A DNA stretch of 64,000 nucleotides, taken from NCBI GenBank assembly GCA_921293015.1, contig OV121087.1, positions 10,924,501 to 10,988,500 on the forward strand. The letters run 5' to 3'. Of this stretch, positions 1 through 13,700 are shown piece by piece. Every line of letters starts with the position of its first letter. Positions within the stretch are counted from its first letter, which is position 1. The translations under genes were made by a program, and so were the position numbers. The notes under the pieces are model-generated. The model saw nothing but the letters and a program-made list of their open reading frames with translations, was not told the DNA's origin and made no database searches. The stretch is from Phorcus lineatus (Eukaryota > Mollusca > Gastropoda > Trochida > Trochidae).

Positions 1-1849
1 CAATGTTTTTTTAAACAAAAGCTGTTGAACAAGACTTTGTATAAATAGAAACAAATGACAATGACTTTTTAAAAACTTGTATAAATTTAGTGGTTTATGA
101 CAAAACCTTGAAAGCTAGCCCATTAGTGTAGCTCTCAGTTTAATTAGAAAGTTAAAGAGAGTTTTTGAAGTGTTATCATAAAGATGTAAAGTATTCAGGG
201 GGTTCTTTCCTACACTGAAAAATGGTCCTGACAAACAATGCTTATGGAAACAGGACACAGGAAAATGTAGTTACAATAGGCAAGTGATACTATCAGAGAT
301 TTCACAATGTGTAAATTTATACTGATATGTAAACTTGTAAAGAGGATTGTTGAAAATGACAACTTGCCAATGATATTCGTTTGTTGGAATGCGATCTTAC
401 AACAATATTTAAGTGTAAAGATTAAATTGACATTGTACTTATGGCAGCATGTCATTAAAACGTTTCTTCATTTCTGTAAATATAGTACCTGTTCAATGCA
501 TGATTGTATGTGTATATATAAATATATCAGTTTGATGTACATTCCCAAAATATTTACCTTTATTTAACATTTTTTAAGTCATGAAAATGTATTGTGTGTA
601 TGCATAGAAGCCAAGTGCTGTGATTTTGTTAATAACCTTTTATAGATTTTTATTGCCAAATGCCTTATGTATGACAGTGTCAAGACAAGGATTTGAATGG
701 ATTTTCATTACAGATGAACTCTTACAATTTAGTTAATGTATTTTGGAAAAAAAGGTTTATGTTTTTTATTTGTCTGAGACATTCATTTACCCTTTGCATG
801 CTGCAAACACAAATAAAGGAAAATGTTACTTCTAAAATAAAATGAAGCACTGAGGTGCACACAACTCTTGTTGCTTTTTCTAGAAAACTGAATCCTCTGT
901 AGCACTTTTAAGCATGAGAGGTGAGTGCTTTGCTCTGGTATGGTGGTGTTAAGGAAAAATTTTACCCCAAAAATGTTTTGTATGAAGAATTTAAAAACAT
1001 TATGTTCAGTATGGAAAGGGTAAAGGAATAATTTTTAGTATGATTTTTTGTTAGACTGTCAAGTTACATTTCTAGAATCAGTTTATCTGTCTGATAGGTT
1101 TTATATCTTTCTAATGGGAGACTAGGCAAATTGATTTGTAATAGTATTATATTTTAAGCAAATGAAGTGAAATCAAAATTTTGTATTAGTATTTTCTACT
1201 GCCATCACAATGTAGAAAAATGTCTACTTGTTACAACTGCTCATAATTCTGTTATGTAAGTTTTTATGTTTTATTATATTCATCATGTGCCTTGACATGT
1301 TTTATGAAACGTTTGGAATGCAAATAAAAAATATATTTGAACCCTGTCTTTTATTATCAAATACCGGTACTAGGTGAAAATTGAAGTTGGCTTTTTCAAG
1401 CAGACAAATTTTATGGACAGTTACATCTCCTTGACATTGCAATTAATAAGTAGAAATCTGTAAATCAGCTTATTAGTTCATCATAGTGACAATAAAGAGG
1501 TTTGCAATTGAAAACTGGACAATGGTGCATGGCAATGCCTCAAATGTCATTTTGGAAAGCAATTTACAGCAGACACAGACAAAATACTAATATTGATTGG
1601 TAGTATTTTGTAGGTAATTTTACTAATAGATATAAAAAAAATTGAATCAGAATTTCACCTTCCTTTTTCTATGGCTGTTTTTCATTTATCTTATTTTGAT
1701 TTTTAAGGGATAACCAAAATTTAGAGGGAACTTAACTCAGGAGATATGGTATTTTGACTTTTTTAAAAGCAACTTAAAAATAATCCAAATATAGTCTCTA
1801 AGGTCAAGGTCACAGCAAAGTCAGGACTTGAAGAATAGTTTTGAACACT
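1..1849 (+). other. AT-rich stretch, possibly the 3' UTR of an upstream gene
   Basis: No coding region is supported here; the open frames are short and low in complexity. The plus strand is T-rich and carries AATAAA at 812-817, 1323-1328 (followed by a U/GU-rich stretch) and 1491-1496. This would fit the long 3' UTR of a plus-strand gene starting left of the window, but no coding end is visible, so the assignment is tentative. Confidence 0.25.
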
Positions 1850-1899
1850 ACTGATGAAAAGTGATTGTTTATTGTGTGACCTTAATAGGCCCAAATCAT

Positions 1900-3105
1900 A
1901 TTTTGAAGAAATAGTATTATGTCCGCCGCAAAGCTTTCATTTCTGGACCATATCTCAAAAATCATTCAATATTTTTTTTTACAAAACTTGGTATGTATTT
2001 AGGTGCCATTTTGCTATTTTAGTTATTCTCAATTTTTTTTTTGTCTGGTTTCTATGGAAACAATTTGAACTTTGTGCATATGGAGGTAGGGTAATTTTTC
2101 AACATATATCTATAAATCTAATGAATATTTTTTTACTAAACCTGGTATGTGGTTAGATCTAGCGCTTGGGTGTTGCCTTTTGCTACTTTGTTTATTTCAT
2201 TTTACTTGGTTTCCATGGAAACAATTTGAACTTAGTGCATATTCGGGGCTGTAGATGATAATTATAATATTTGATGACTGTGTGAGTATCAAATGTCACA
2301 TTCCCTACAATAAAGAAGTTGACAAATATATAAAACTCTTCCTTATGCACCATTGAACTTGTATATTTCACGAGTTATATTAGCATCAATGAACTTGATA
2401 TAATTATATTAACCTTTTTATTATATGTTTGGTATGGATTGTTTCTGGTATAAGTGGCAATAAGATGATTAGGTTAGATTAAAAGTTTGGAAGAGGGGAC
2501 ATCATTGTGCATCACATGCACATATATCACCAAGTAAAGAAGTGGGCACAGCTCACATACCCCTGCTTCAAACTATAGTCTGGCTTTCTTTGTTGGTCTA
2601 ATCCTCAAAAAGCTCACTTAGGGATCATGGTTGATAAGTGTATTAAGTTTGTTGAAGCTAGCATGTATAGTTTAGGAGATATGCTCAGGAAAAAGCACTT
2701 TGTCAGATATTCATTGTTTTAGTAACGTTTCTATGTAAACCGCAAACAAAATAAATAATTATTTGGTCTTATACCCTCAAAAGGCGCACCAATGGATCAT
2801 GGTTTATGAGTGTATGAAGTTTGGTGAAGATAGCATGTATAGTTTAGGAGATATGCTCCAGACAAATTACTTGGTCATGGATACACTGTTTTAGTCATGT
2901 TTCCATGGAAACTGCAAAAAATAATAATGTTTTGTTGATCCAACCCTCAAAAGGGACATCTAGGGATCATGGTTGATAAGTGTATGAAGTTTGGTGAAGC
3001 TAGCATGTATAGTTTAGGAGGTATGCTCCGGACAAGTTGTGACGGACGAACAGAATGAACGCTATATACCCCCGATTACCCTGTAAGGCGGGGGTATAAT
3101 AATCT
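1900..3105 (+). repeat. Degenerate ~180-bp tandem repeats ending in a GC hairpin
   Basis: Two related sets of roughly 180-bp units lie in series. About 1940-2245 holds two units ending in a TATGGAAACAATTTGAAC-like or CCATGGAAACAATTTGAAC-like motif. About 2600-3040 holds three units sharing AGCATGTATAGTTTAGGAG and GGATCATGGTTKATAAGTG-like blocks. The array ends in a short hairpin whose arms are ATACCCCCG (3066-3074) and CGGGGGTAT (3089-3097). Internal repeats with a terminal GC hairpin recall non-autonomous Helitron-type elements, but no terminal CTRR was confirmed. Confidence 0.6.
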
Positions 3106-3138
3106 ATTTATTATACCCAAGGAAATTCTTATTTGGCA

Positions 3139-3252
3139 CATATATATATATACACATATATATACATACACATATATATACATACACATATATATACATA
3201 TATACATATACATATATACACACACATATATACATATATATATATATATATT
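3139..3252. repeat. (TA)n/(TACA)n microsatellite
   Basis: Alternating TATATA and TACACA/TACATA runs fill about 115 bp. The long YIYIYI-type open frames on both strands here are artefacts of the repeat. Confidence 0.95.
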
Positions 3253-3255
3253 GTG

Positions 3256-4583
3256 GAGAAGTACCAAGATTTGAAAAGACAACTTCAGACGGGCTTCTTT
3301 ATTTCAGTTATGAAAGGTGATCATAGATTGTGTTACCTTTAAGGTCAAGGGCAGATAAGGATGAACATATACCTGACCAGTAAGTCAAATTTTTTAATCG
3401 GATATAGCTTTTTGAGAACTCAGATAATAATTTATTGATAATACCCTCTCAGAATTGTCTTCACATGTTTACATTCAAGGTCTTATTTCAACGACACATG
3501 TCCTGATGTCATTTATTTTGTGCTAAATGCTACTTGTTAGTGCAATTTCTTACTTTGCAGGCTTTCATAGGGAAAAAGTCAACCTATCCTATTACACAAT
3601 TAAAGTCACAAAGACAGAATATATTTTCATTTGACAAATACTATGTTAACGCATCTTGTGAGGCAGAAAAGTTGATATTTCACTCGACTGCTCCACTTAC
3701 TAAAAGCTTACATATCTATCTTATGATATCTATCTTATGATCTCGATGAGATAAACTTAGTATTTGTCAAGAAAAGACAGATATGTTCTATGTACCAAGT
3801 TGTGAGAAACTAGTTGCTGAGTGTGATGGTTTAATGACCTTTGGAACTCTGATACAGTTCGCTGGTGCTAATGACAAGATGAAGACAAAGGAGGAAATTG
3901 GCTAAGCTACTACCATTGGGAAGGTGGAATCAACACCAGACATTTTTACAGCCAAATCTACTCAAGGATGCTGGATGGTGACAACAAGTGTTGAATAACC
4001 ACAAAAGCAACAAAACAAAACCAATTCTATAGAGTCAGTTGTTTAATATTCATCGTCAGGTTTAAATGTGGACATTTCTGCTTTTAGCAGCAGCACCAGT
4101 CAGTCGCCTTGTACATAACCTGTTTTGAAAAGAACTTTGAGTTACTCCCCTTTGAATAATCTCCCTTGGCAGAATCATAGTACAATACCTGGTTTTAAAG
4201 ACCTCAACATCAGAGTAACCTCCCTCTGAATCCGCTTACCACCCCTGCAAGTTATGAAATACAGGCTACATTACATTTCTACAGATTTTTAAGAATGTTT
4301 TGAGAAGAGGTTACTTAAAATTTGTTTACATGGATGGAACAGTAAACCTCAAGTGTCAAGAAGACCCTATGTATGTCCTGTCAATTGTATGATATAAAAT
4401 TTCAAAACATGGGTTAGTTTCAAAAGAAATATATTTGACAAAATTGCTTTTGTTAAGGCTTTGTTTGCTTGTGCTTTCCGAGATATTTTCCTCCTTCAAG
4501 CTTTTTATATCAACATATATTTTCCGTTTGATAAATAGAGTGACTTCTAAACTCCTTATAAAGTTTTTCTCACCTCATGTTTT
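3256..4583. other. Intergenic stretch, nothing assignable
   Basis: I find no supported coding region, RNA gene or terminal-repeat element between the microsatellite and the MED16 3' end. A segment around 3770-3990 has a somewhat coding-like composition but is broken by stops and matches no family I recognise. Confidence 0.4.
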
Positions 4584-4736
4584 TTTTAATACATCAAGCA
4601 TAAAATGTGCTTAGTTTTAGACTCAAATGTTTTGTGTCAGTATAGCATAACCCACGGATGACACTATGGCATGTTCTCATATTAGGTCATATTGAACGTA
4701 AGGCGAAGATGTTCCTAGTTTCTGACAAATCTGCCA
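4584..4736 (-). other. Probable MED16 3' UTR and poly(A) signal
   Basis: Downstream of the MED16 stop, the first plausible poly(A) signal on the minus strand is the ATTAAA variant near 4586 (TTTAAT on the plus strand), about 150 nt past the stop. No canonical AATAAA occurs on that strand in this stretch. The 3' end is a guess from this motif alone. Confidence 0.35.
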
Positions 4737-7700
4737 TCAAGAGTTTGATGTCTTCATCTTCCAATGGCCACCACAGATACACATCTTGACAAACCTCTGC
4801 TCCCAGGACTTGAGTATTGGCGACTTAGAGGTGCTGTGAATCAGAGACATCCCTCCACAACGACAACACTCTCGCACCTTTCCGCTTGGGTATGTCCCGA
4901 GATAAATGTGCCGAACAACATCATGATGTTGCTTTGTTTCTATGCCAACAACCGTGGTGTAATGTCTTGACTTTTTGAGATTGTACAGAAAATCAGGCTC
5001 ATGTCCAACGAAGAAGCTAAGAGGATACGCTTGACTGAAGACACTGAAGCTGAAATTCTCCTCCCCGAAGCTCTGTTTCATGTTGGGAATGATGACCTTG
5101 CTGGGTAGGTGGCAGCACTCGTCCATCAAGGCGTCGTCATACTCGATGTGGATATTGCCTTCACGCACACAGATCCAGGCCTTGGTGAGGAGTTTGTAGA
5201 TGTGAGCTAGACAGTCCATGTGGGTCATGTTGGTGAAGGCCGGTAGACAGGAAGGGTTGATGACGCCCCACACACGGATAATCACGATGAGTTCACGGAG
5301 AGTTTGCAACACGTGAGTATCTCGGAGCAGTGAGGAGCCCAAGAAGGAGGAATATGATTGGTAGAGAGGCGCGGAGGAGAGAAGATGGAGGGAGAAGTCG
5401 GCTACCCATTGGATGAAGGGTTGCAGCGGCTGCAGCGAGTCTAAATAAAATAAAGAAATGGTAAAACCATGTTAAATTAATCAGTACAAAAATGTTTTTA
5501 ATGACCTATTAACAGCAGAACTAAGGGATTTCACCCCTGGGTAAAGCTCTGCTATTACAATAGTCTGGGACCAAGGAGTAAAGGGTTAATATGGGTCTTT
5601 TCAGACTTTGACAAAGAAAGACCAAATAAACCTTTAAAATACACCACAAATAGTGAGTTTTTAGAAGCAAGTTTTAAGAGCCAATTAAGTAGCTTTAGAC
5701 AACTGCACCTTTTTGTAGTTCATTTTAACAACTCCCATTCTCAAAAATACAAACACTTAATTTTTTGTTTCAAATTTGGATATACACTTTAAGCAGACTT
5801 CGACTTGCATACTTTGACTGTCAAGCTGTGTTTGAGCGTGCTTCCTTTCCCCTGCTTTTTCAATTGTATTATTATGAAATGTCATAAATAATTTCATATA
5901 TTGAAAATACATATCACGCAGTTTCAATTCATGTATCAATATCCAACATTTGTACCTCTATTTGTCGATTATTGCAATTTTATGTTTACAAATGTAGTTT
6001 TCATGCCTTAATTTCCGTCTTTTATCTTGTAGCATTTTTGTCTCAATAGGTGAGTGAGGTAATATGGGGTTTAACGCCGCTTCAAGATTTTTTCACTCAT
6101 ATTGTGGCTGCTAGTATTATTGCAGGGAGAAAACTCGCAACACCATTGTGGCTATGCATTTTGGTGAAACCAGCGAGCATCGGCTGGAACTGGCGAACCA
6201 CGGGTGGTCCTTCACTGAAATTCAGTGTAAGCTTTTGCACCCAAACCTTACTGCGTGTAGTACAGTTCTACTGCAGACAAAGTTGCACGGCCTCTGGCAG
6301 GATTCGAACCACGAAGCCGAATGCGCTAACCACTGCACTAACCCGCCCCTTATGTCTCAATACCTTTGTTGGTTATAATTACATGTACTTGTAGAAGAAT
6401 TTGCCCTCATTACAATGAGTCATTGCATGTTAATGTATCCTACCGCGACAAAACTTATTGCACTTTCGTTCAACAAGAGAAATGCATGATTATAACAGCG
6501 AATAAATGTCGTTTTTACACTGAGCTTGCCTAGAGAGAGAGAGAGACAATGTATACAAATTTGAACGTAATCCCAAAAATCAAACTAAAAAAAGTATGAT
6601 CAACTCACTCTCTGCCTGATTGGTGGATCTGTTTGACTCAACAATAAACTCGTCTGTGTCCAAGCTGGCTAACACAGCCTCTAGTTCTTGATCTGTGCTT
6701 CTACTGACAACATTGCCAAGTTTTTCTGAGGGTGACTGAAAACCAGATTGAGTTGAAATAAAATGTAAACAAAATAAATGAAATAATCATAACCAATTTT
6801 TTATATTTATATGAATGAAAATTAAATAATATTCAATATAATAAGAACTCATTAATTCTTATTCAAAATCTTGTGAAGTGTAAGTTGGCTCATAAAAGTT
6901 TCTGACTCTTCAAAATTCTCTCAGAAACTAAAAACAGTTCCGGAGAATGTGTCCATCTGAAAATGCACCTTTTACAATTGCACAATCTTTTAAAAAGGGA
7001 TGCCTAAACATTTCCGTTAACAACTTCCCAGTACCTTGTCCTGAGCTGACACTGTCCTTGGTCTGAGAATGCCTTTCAGCACAGAAGCTATAGCGAAGAG
7101 AGAGAGAAGGGCATGACAGTCAGCGGCTTTCTGGTGTCCGGCAGTGAGGCAGCTGTAGAGACCGATACGAAGACGCACCAATCGCATTCGGAGTAGCTCC
7201 TGGAGAGAGATTGGCTGCTTCTGGAAGTTGTCTAACAGTCGCCCGCATATGCGTTCGATAAGACCTAAATAGAAAGATGTTTACTAAATACATAGTGAAG
7301 AAGAACGAGTTCTTATGGATAGTTAACTTCTTTATTGGAAAAATTGCATTTTCCATAAGAACTCCTTCTTCTTCATCAATCTAGCTTCTCAAATGGCCCT
7401 TACAGAAAATATATACATAATGTTGAAATAAAATATAAATGTTGAGGTAAACTAACACTCCCATACTGGAACCTCAAACAGGTCACTAATAAATCGTGGT
7501 CTGGTACATTCTTATGTGAACTTACAACTACTTTGAAAAAAAGGGGGGGGGGGGGGGAGGGGGGTAATAGTTTGAGCACCTTGACATCTGATGCTCTTAC
7601 CTTGTCCGATAATGAGTAGTACGTCCCACCAGTCGTACCCGACATACATGACATACTCTATCAGGTGGATGATGACTGGGGGCATCAGCTGGATCGGTCC

Positions 7701-10700
7701 GTCTCTAATGTTGAACACCTACAGTAGTTAAGAGATAATTATAATTTAAGGAGACAAATTATTGTGAGGTGAGGTGATTATTTCTCAATAAAGGTATTAC
7801 AAGCATTGTCACTTTCAGTGGAACCCACTTAATCTGGCCGAAAATCCCTTTGAGAAATTTAATAAACACAGATCATACTTCAAAACTAAATTTGGCCTCA
7901 AACCTGGAAGGCATAGATCTTATCCCCGCTGAAGCCGACAAGTCCACAGCCGGATGGAGTCTGTTTGATTGTCGTCATATGAGCCGCAGGTCGCTGTGTC
8001 TTGTCCCCTGGAAGATTGTAATGGATTCCTATCAACATTTCCCATGTACAGCTGACGATAACCTGGAAACTCTGTCGATGAATGATCTTAACCGATCCAT
8101 CCCGATAAGCCACAGCGAAGTACGACACAAATCCTGCTGCCTCTACAATGTTCCGACACACACTAATCTGAGGACAGGCAATACTGGTGATCATCGAGCT
8201 CTGAGTGATTGTGGCTTTGTGCATCCATTTCGGAGTCTTGTATGCATAGTCTGGGTTGGCCGTGTTCTGGAACATTCTGTGCAGAGACATGGTCTGTTCG
8301 ACTAGCTGCCAGACCTCGATACTGCTGAAGCCATGGCCCCCGCAGCCAACCAGCAGTGTGTCGCTGTTTTCTGGATTCATGAACATTAGGTGAGTGATTT
8401 GTGTCCCCTGGTTGTCCCGATCGCCATAATCCGTCTGACTCTTCATATAGAGGCTTGCAGCGGCCTGACATGTGATATGGTGACTCATCTGGGTCATCTT
8501 GACGTTGATTGTGAAGCACTGGATTGCGCTCGTCATCAGTCCGTCGCTGGTGGCAATGATTATCTCCCCTGTGTTGGTGAATGCAACATCAGCTTCAGAC
8601 AGACGTAAGTGGGCGGGGCCGAGATTCTCTTGAGCCGTGACAAGCTTTCGTTCCTGTTCTTGAATCAGGCCTACACTCACCTGAAAAAAGATTATTAAAA
8701 AGTTATACATGAGGGAATTCAAACACTAGGACAATGAAAGTCAGAAATTGTAGTACATAAAACTTTATTGTTATATTCCATAGTTCGATTATTCCTGGGA
8801 CTGATAGCGTTTTTATCTTTACGGTTCTTGTCTTGATTTCTTGCCATTTTACAGGTATATCTGTAAATTGGTACACTGTCATCATCATAATTATTTATAG
8901 AAGACACCTCATGAAGGGTGTTAACGCATTTACTAATGGTGAAAAACTTTATTTTCCATAGTTTATTCATGCATACAAAGCAATTATACGCACCAGTCCA
9001 GTGGCTGTGACAGCAACCCATCCTTCCATTGCCTTGCTGCCAAACAGAGCAAGGGTGGGTTTGAACTTGGTCCGCGGAAACTTGTCACTGTATAGAACTG
9101 AATCACGCTTGTCTGGGCTGAAAGGGATCTGATAAAGAAATCAAAATTTACAATAATTACATGTGACAGGGTCACTTTACCTGAGTCGGCCATCATCTGC
9201 ATAAGTTTAGTTTTTAAGCTAACATAAGGCTAGATTATATATAAAGATTATTGTAAAACATGCATAATTTTAGTTTTTAAGCTTACATGTATAAGGCTAG
9301 ATTATATTTAAAGATTATTGTAAAACTAAAATAGAGGGTCAACAGTAAATTCATTAATGCATTTCTGAACCCTTTCTAAATACTTACCTGTATGCCGTTG
9401 TGAAGCCAGGTGAGAGACAGAACCTCCTCCCCTGCCAGAGTGCAGCTGTCAAACTTGACCCACTTGTTGATCAAGTAGTCCTGCAATACACACAGAAACC
9501 TATTTATGCAGGGGTTAGTTATAAGTTGATGCAAATAATTTGAAGAAAAGGGTTAAACAATTCCTAAAAAACATTCTTTAGATGGCAGGGATGTGCAGTA
9601 AAAATTCAAAAAAATATCATTTAGATGGTAATTTTGTTGAGTTCTAGTTGAGGAAATTCTTTCTTTAGGCTATGTCCATTATTACTGGTAAAGACATGAA
9701 ATTGGTTGAAATTTATTAACAGACCTAAATGATAAAATTGCACATTTTATCTTACAATGAAAGGGGTCAACAGTATTACTCCATACAATGAGAGGGGAAG
9801 AGTCACGCCCAAATTTACAGACTTTGTGGTACAATGGTGCTGATGAGCGAAAAGTGAGTCTCCATTTGACACATATCTATTATCTATTACCTTCAAACAA
9901 ATTCTAACACAATTTCACATTCAAGGGACATAAAGAATATGATTGGTCTTTGAAAATTGTTTAAGAAACTAATGCCTTACCAGGGATTGATTTTTGCCAT
10001 TCACAGATTATTCAGACTTGAGGCTTTACCTTAGGCAAGTGATTTCCAAATTGTTTTGCCTCTCTTCACCCAGCAGTACAATCGTTATTGACAATTTTAA
10101 AATTATTTTTGTTGTTTTTAATAATAATAAACTTAATAATTATGCTTATGAAACAGTAGTAGGTAAACAAACTAAATACTGTCTTCAACAAAATAAGCAC
10201 CTTCTTTATAAGGGCCCCCTTACCAAATTTTTAACTCACAAAATGATAGTGCCCCCTTCTCATAACTTTCCCTGTGTGATAAAGCTCAGGGTGCTGTATT
10301 TCAAGTATAGCCTTGCATAACCTTATGCCTTGTATTCCATTTGCTGAAACAATTTTGAACATATCAAGCTGGCAGAAATTGTTCATGTAATAACTTTTGA
10401 ATTTGATGGAAACTCAATGAAATAAGCCCTCTCTCTTTTTAATTTTCTAAGCGCCCAGGGAGCTGACTTTGTCGAATATGGTAAAAATTAAGAAAAGCAT
10501 CAGACCTGCATCTGCCAGACATCAAAGTTGCCCTGACAGTCGACAATGAGGAGTCTCCAGCCAGTCGGGTCCCATTTGATGTGTGATATTGGGGCGTTGA
10601 TACGACACACGACAAACTCCTCCCATGGCTTGTCCAGGTCTAGCACGCAGGCTTCATACTGAACCTCAAAGGGGCACACACTGAATGATAATAATAATGA

Positions 10701-13700
10701 TGTTATAATAATAATAACAATACCTTATTACCCGGAAAGGAATTCATTTTGTCTCATTACAGATCTGGTGAACATACAGGAAAATCAACACTGTTAGCCT
10801 GTGATACCAGGGCTCCAGATAATTATTTGGACACAGGGGTATTTCACTCCTCAAAATAAAAATTAAGGAGTAAAATTACCACATGAAAAAAACTAGGAGT
10901 ATGTCAAGGTTTAACGTTTTCAGATCCTCATTCCAAGTTAGCATCTTTGACGGTGTAAGTCGTTGATTATATTTTCCACACGTTTAATCTGTAAATAGAC
11001 AAGTGATTTGTCTTTGACGAAATATAATTCTTTGTTTTCATGCAGGTTGGCATCAAGTTGACTACTATTCGAGATGTAAAGATAAAGCATGTAGAAATGA
11101 AACTTTATTTTCACAAGTCACGATCACTCCTGTAAACAAATATGTGACTAGTATTCTGGGAAAGCTCTGTCACTCATAGATTTCATTTTAAATGCCTATA
11201 TCTGAATTACCTGTGCGTATTTTACGCAGATAGGCATCTTATCTGGAGCCCTGGATACATAAAACAAAGACATTCAATAATGACATTTATAATCATTTAA
11301 CAGACGAAGGCTGAAAGGAATGGATGTAACTTTTTCTAAGCAAGACTTGCTAACAATAAATAAGGAACCATTTTAAAAATAGGGGTAGTACATGTTCATT
11401 TGCAAATCGTTGCTTGCGAATGAAACATAATCTTTGTTGACTTTTTTTTTAGAAAAGTGCATTAGTATTCATCTACAATCTCAACGTTGGAAGTATTTAT
11501 ACAGACAGGGCTTGTAATGTATTGATGACATATGACAGGTCAAGAGTTCACAGTCATTTTGAAGTTCAAGTGTATTTTCTCAATAATAAATTTCATAAAT
11601 TAAAGAGGGGGCCAAAAAAAAAGAGAATCTAACTCTTCTTTTTCAAAACAGATTGGGTATACAACTAATGGCGGAAGGTAGGTATGGGGAGAAAGAAAGG
11701 CTGCTTCAGGTTTTTTTTGAGATATCAATTAAATTTTTGGAGTTAACCGTGCAATTGGTACCAGTCTTGAAACTTGGCTCCTGTCCTGTCTACTCACGGA
11801 GCAAATATACACAGGTAAATGAAGGAGGGGGGAGGGTTGGCTTGTAAGGATGGGTATGGGTCTTCATTTCCCTATGGCAAAATATTGCGATACAGAAAAG
11901 CGTATTGCAATTTGTATAGAGATATATCGGTACTTTTTAAATTAACGAGTTTTCATGCTCTCTTGACTTTGTACAGTGATAAGAACAGCAATCAATGCAT
12001 TAGTGTCTTCCGTTTTTGAAAGAGGGGTGATTCAATAACTTTTTATGATCTTTAACATGTGTGCATTATTTTCACCTTGCGCTTGCACACTTTCTGGACA
12101 ACTTTCAGCAAGAATGAAATTGTTTTTTGGTTGTGCTTTTTTTAAACAAAGAATTTGGATTTCCGATATATTGGATATTTTCAAAATTGTGTACGGGAAT
12201 GTAGCATTTTGTTTCTGTATTATAATATACCAATATACCGATAATACCACACAAGCTTAGTGGCTTGTCACTGGTCTTTAGAGATTAGAAGAAATGAAAA
12301 TCACCATAACACTAAGAATAATTTTTCTCACAAGTTAGTCAAAATTGTTCCACTCAGATCAACTGTAATAATTAAGACATATTTACATATATATGAATAC
12401 TGATAATGTTTTTTCCGAGAAACATGCCATATAAAAATTACATACATTTAAGTGTTATCTTTGCCTTTACAAAAAGAAAAGTATAGACAGAGATAGATAA
12501 ATCTGGCTGCCACATTTTGATCAAAATTATAACAACATTATTATCAACGAATGATAATCAATTGGAGGATAACTCCATCCTGTTTATACCAGAGGAATTC
12601 AGATTGGAAAAGATATAAATCACAACAAAAACATCCTGTCGACTGGTAAAAGCTTCATGATAAAGAAAGGGTTCGTATTTCAAGTCAAATATCCAATGTT
12701 GATGATCTTGACAATCTAACACCTCAAATTCCGACCTCACACATGGTTACTTACTGATATTTCTAAAAGATTCTGTTTCAGTTTCCAGAACACAGGTCCT
12801 ATGTTTTGGCTGTCTAATAACTAATTTTTGTTTAAGGCATTGTAGCAGGTTATTTCGATGATATATTTGATTATTTTTGGTACATGATGACAGAAAACAG
12901 TGACACATAAAGCTAAAACTTTGTAGGGCCAACTTTAAATAAACTTCATTCTGAAAAATTTACTTGGGAGCCCAACTGATTTTGTATGTATCTTATAATG
13001 ACTAAAAGAGGTAATATTGCAATTAATGACATTTGGTTTTCTTTTCATGAAAACCCTTTATTTCAGTAATAAAATCGGTTATGTAGCTTCAAGTGAATGC
13101 TTCTGAAACTTCCTATTCATATTTAAAATGCTTAAAGCTTCTGCGCTCGAAATAACATAATACCTTGAGCGGGTTCAAACGAACAGATCAGGTTTTGTTG
13201 GCGTTTTGTAATCCAATACCAAAAGGTTAAACCCTAGCAAGTAACCTTTTTAGGCAAAAAAAAAAAGGACTCACAGAATTGTGAAATGTGTTGAGAAACT
13301 AAATCTTGAACCCTTTAATTAACGATGTAGAGCTGGGGGAACATTGGTCACACTCCTATTTGGAAATAATCAAAATTCCAGAGAAAACTATGAAAACAAA
13401 CAATTTGACATGCGAGTTATCAAACTGCTAGATAATAAGTATTGAATTACTCATAAAGAATACTGAATACCCCTGAACTTGACTTCAAGCATGGAGTGGG
13501 AAATGAAAACGTCTATATTTCTATTTTGGACATTTTATACAGATTATAAAACTGATGATCACGTTGAGGATAAACATACCAAAATAAGCTCCTTAATTGA
13601 TTAGATTTATCTGAGTAACACAAACAATTCGACAGAAATAGATAGCTTTTAGGAGAAACTTTCCCTTCAAAAGTGTTTATAAAGGCCAACTTTGAGGTCA

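Noticed and set aside
3076-3342. YIYI-rich open frames on both strands
   Set aside because: They lie over a TA/TACA microsatellite.
3770-3990. Possible short exon upstream of MED16's 3' end
   Set aside because: The coding-like stretch is broken by stops in each frame and has no recognised similarity or splice partners.
6298-6352. tRNA gene on the minus strand
   Set aside because: Box A and box B are present, but stems are not convincing and the sequence continues into a SINE body.
7850-8608. Plus-strand frames of 151 and 72 codons
   Set aside because: They are antisense to the 259-codon MED16 exon 5 and show no family similarity.
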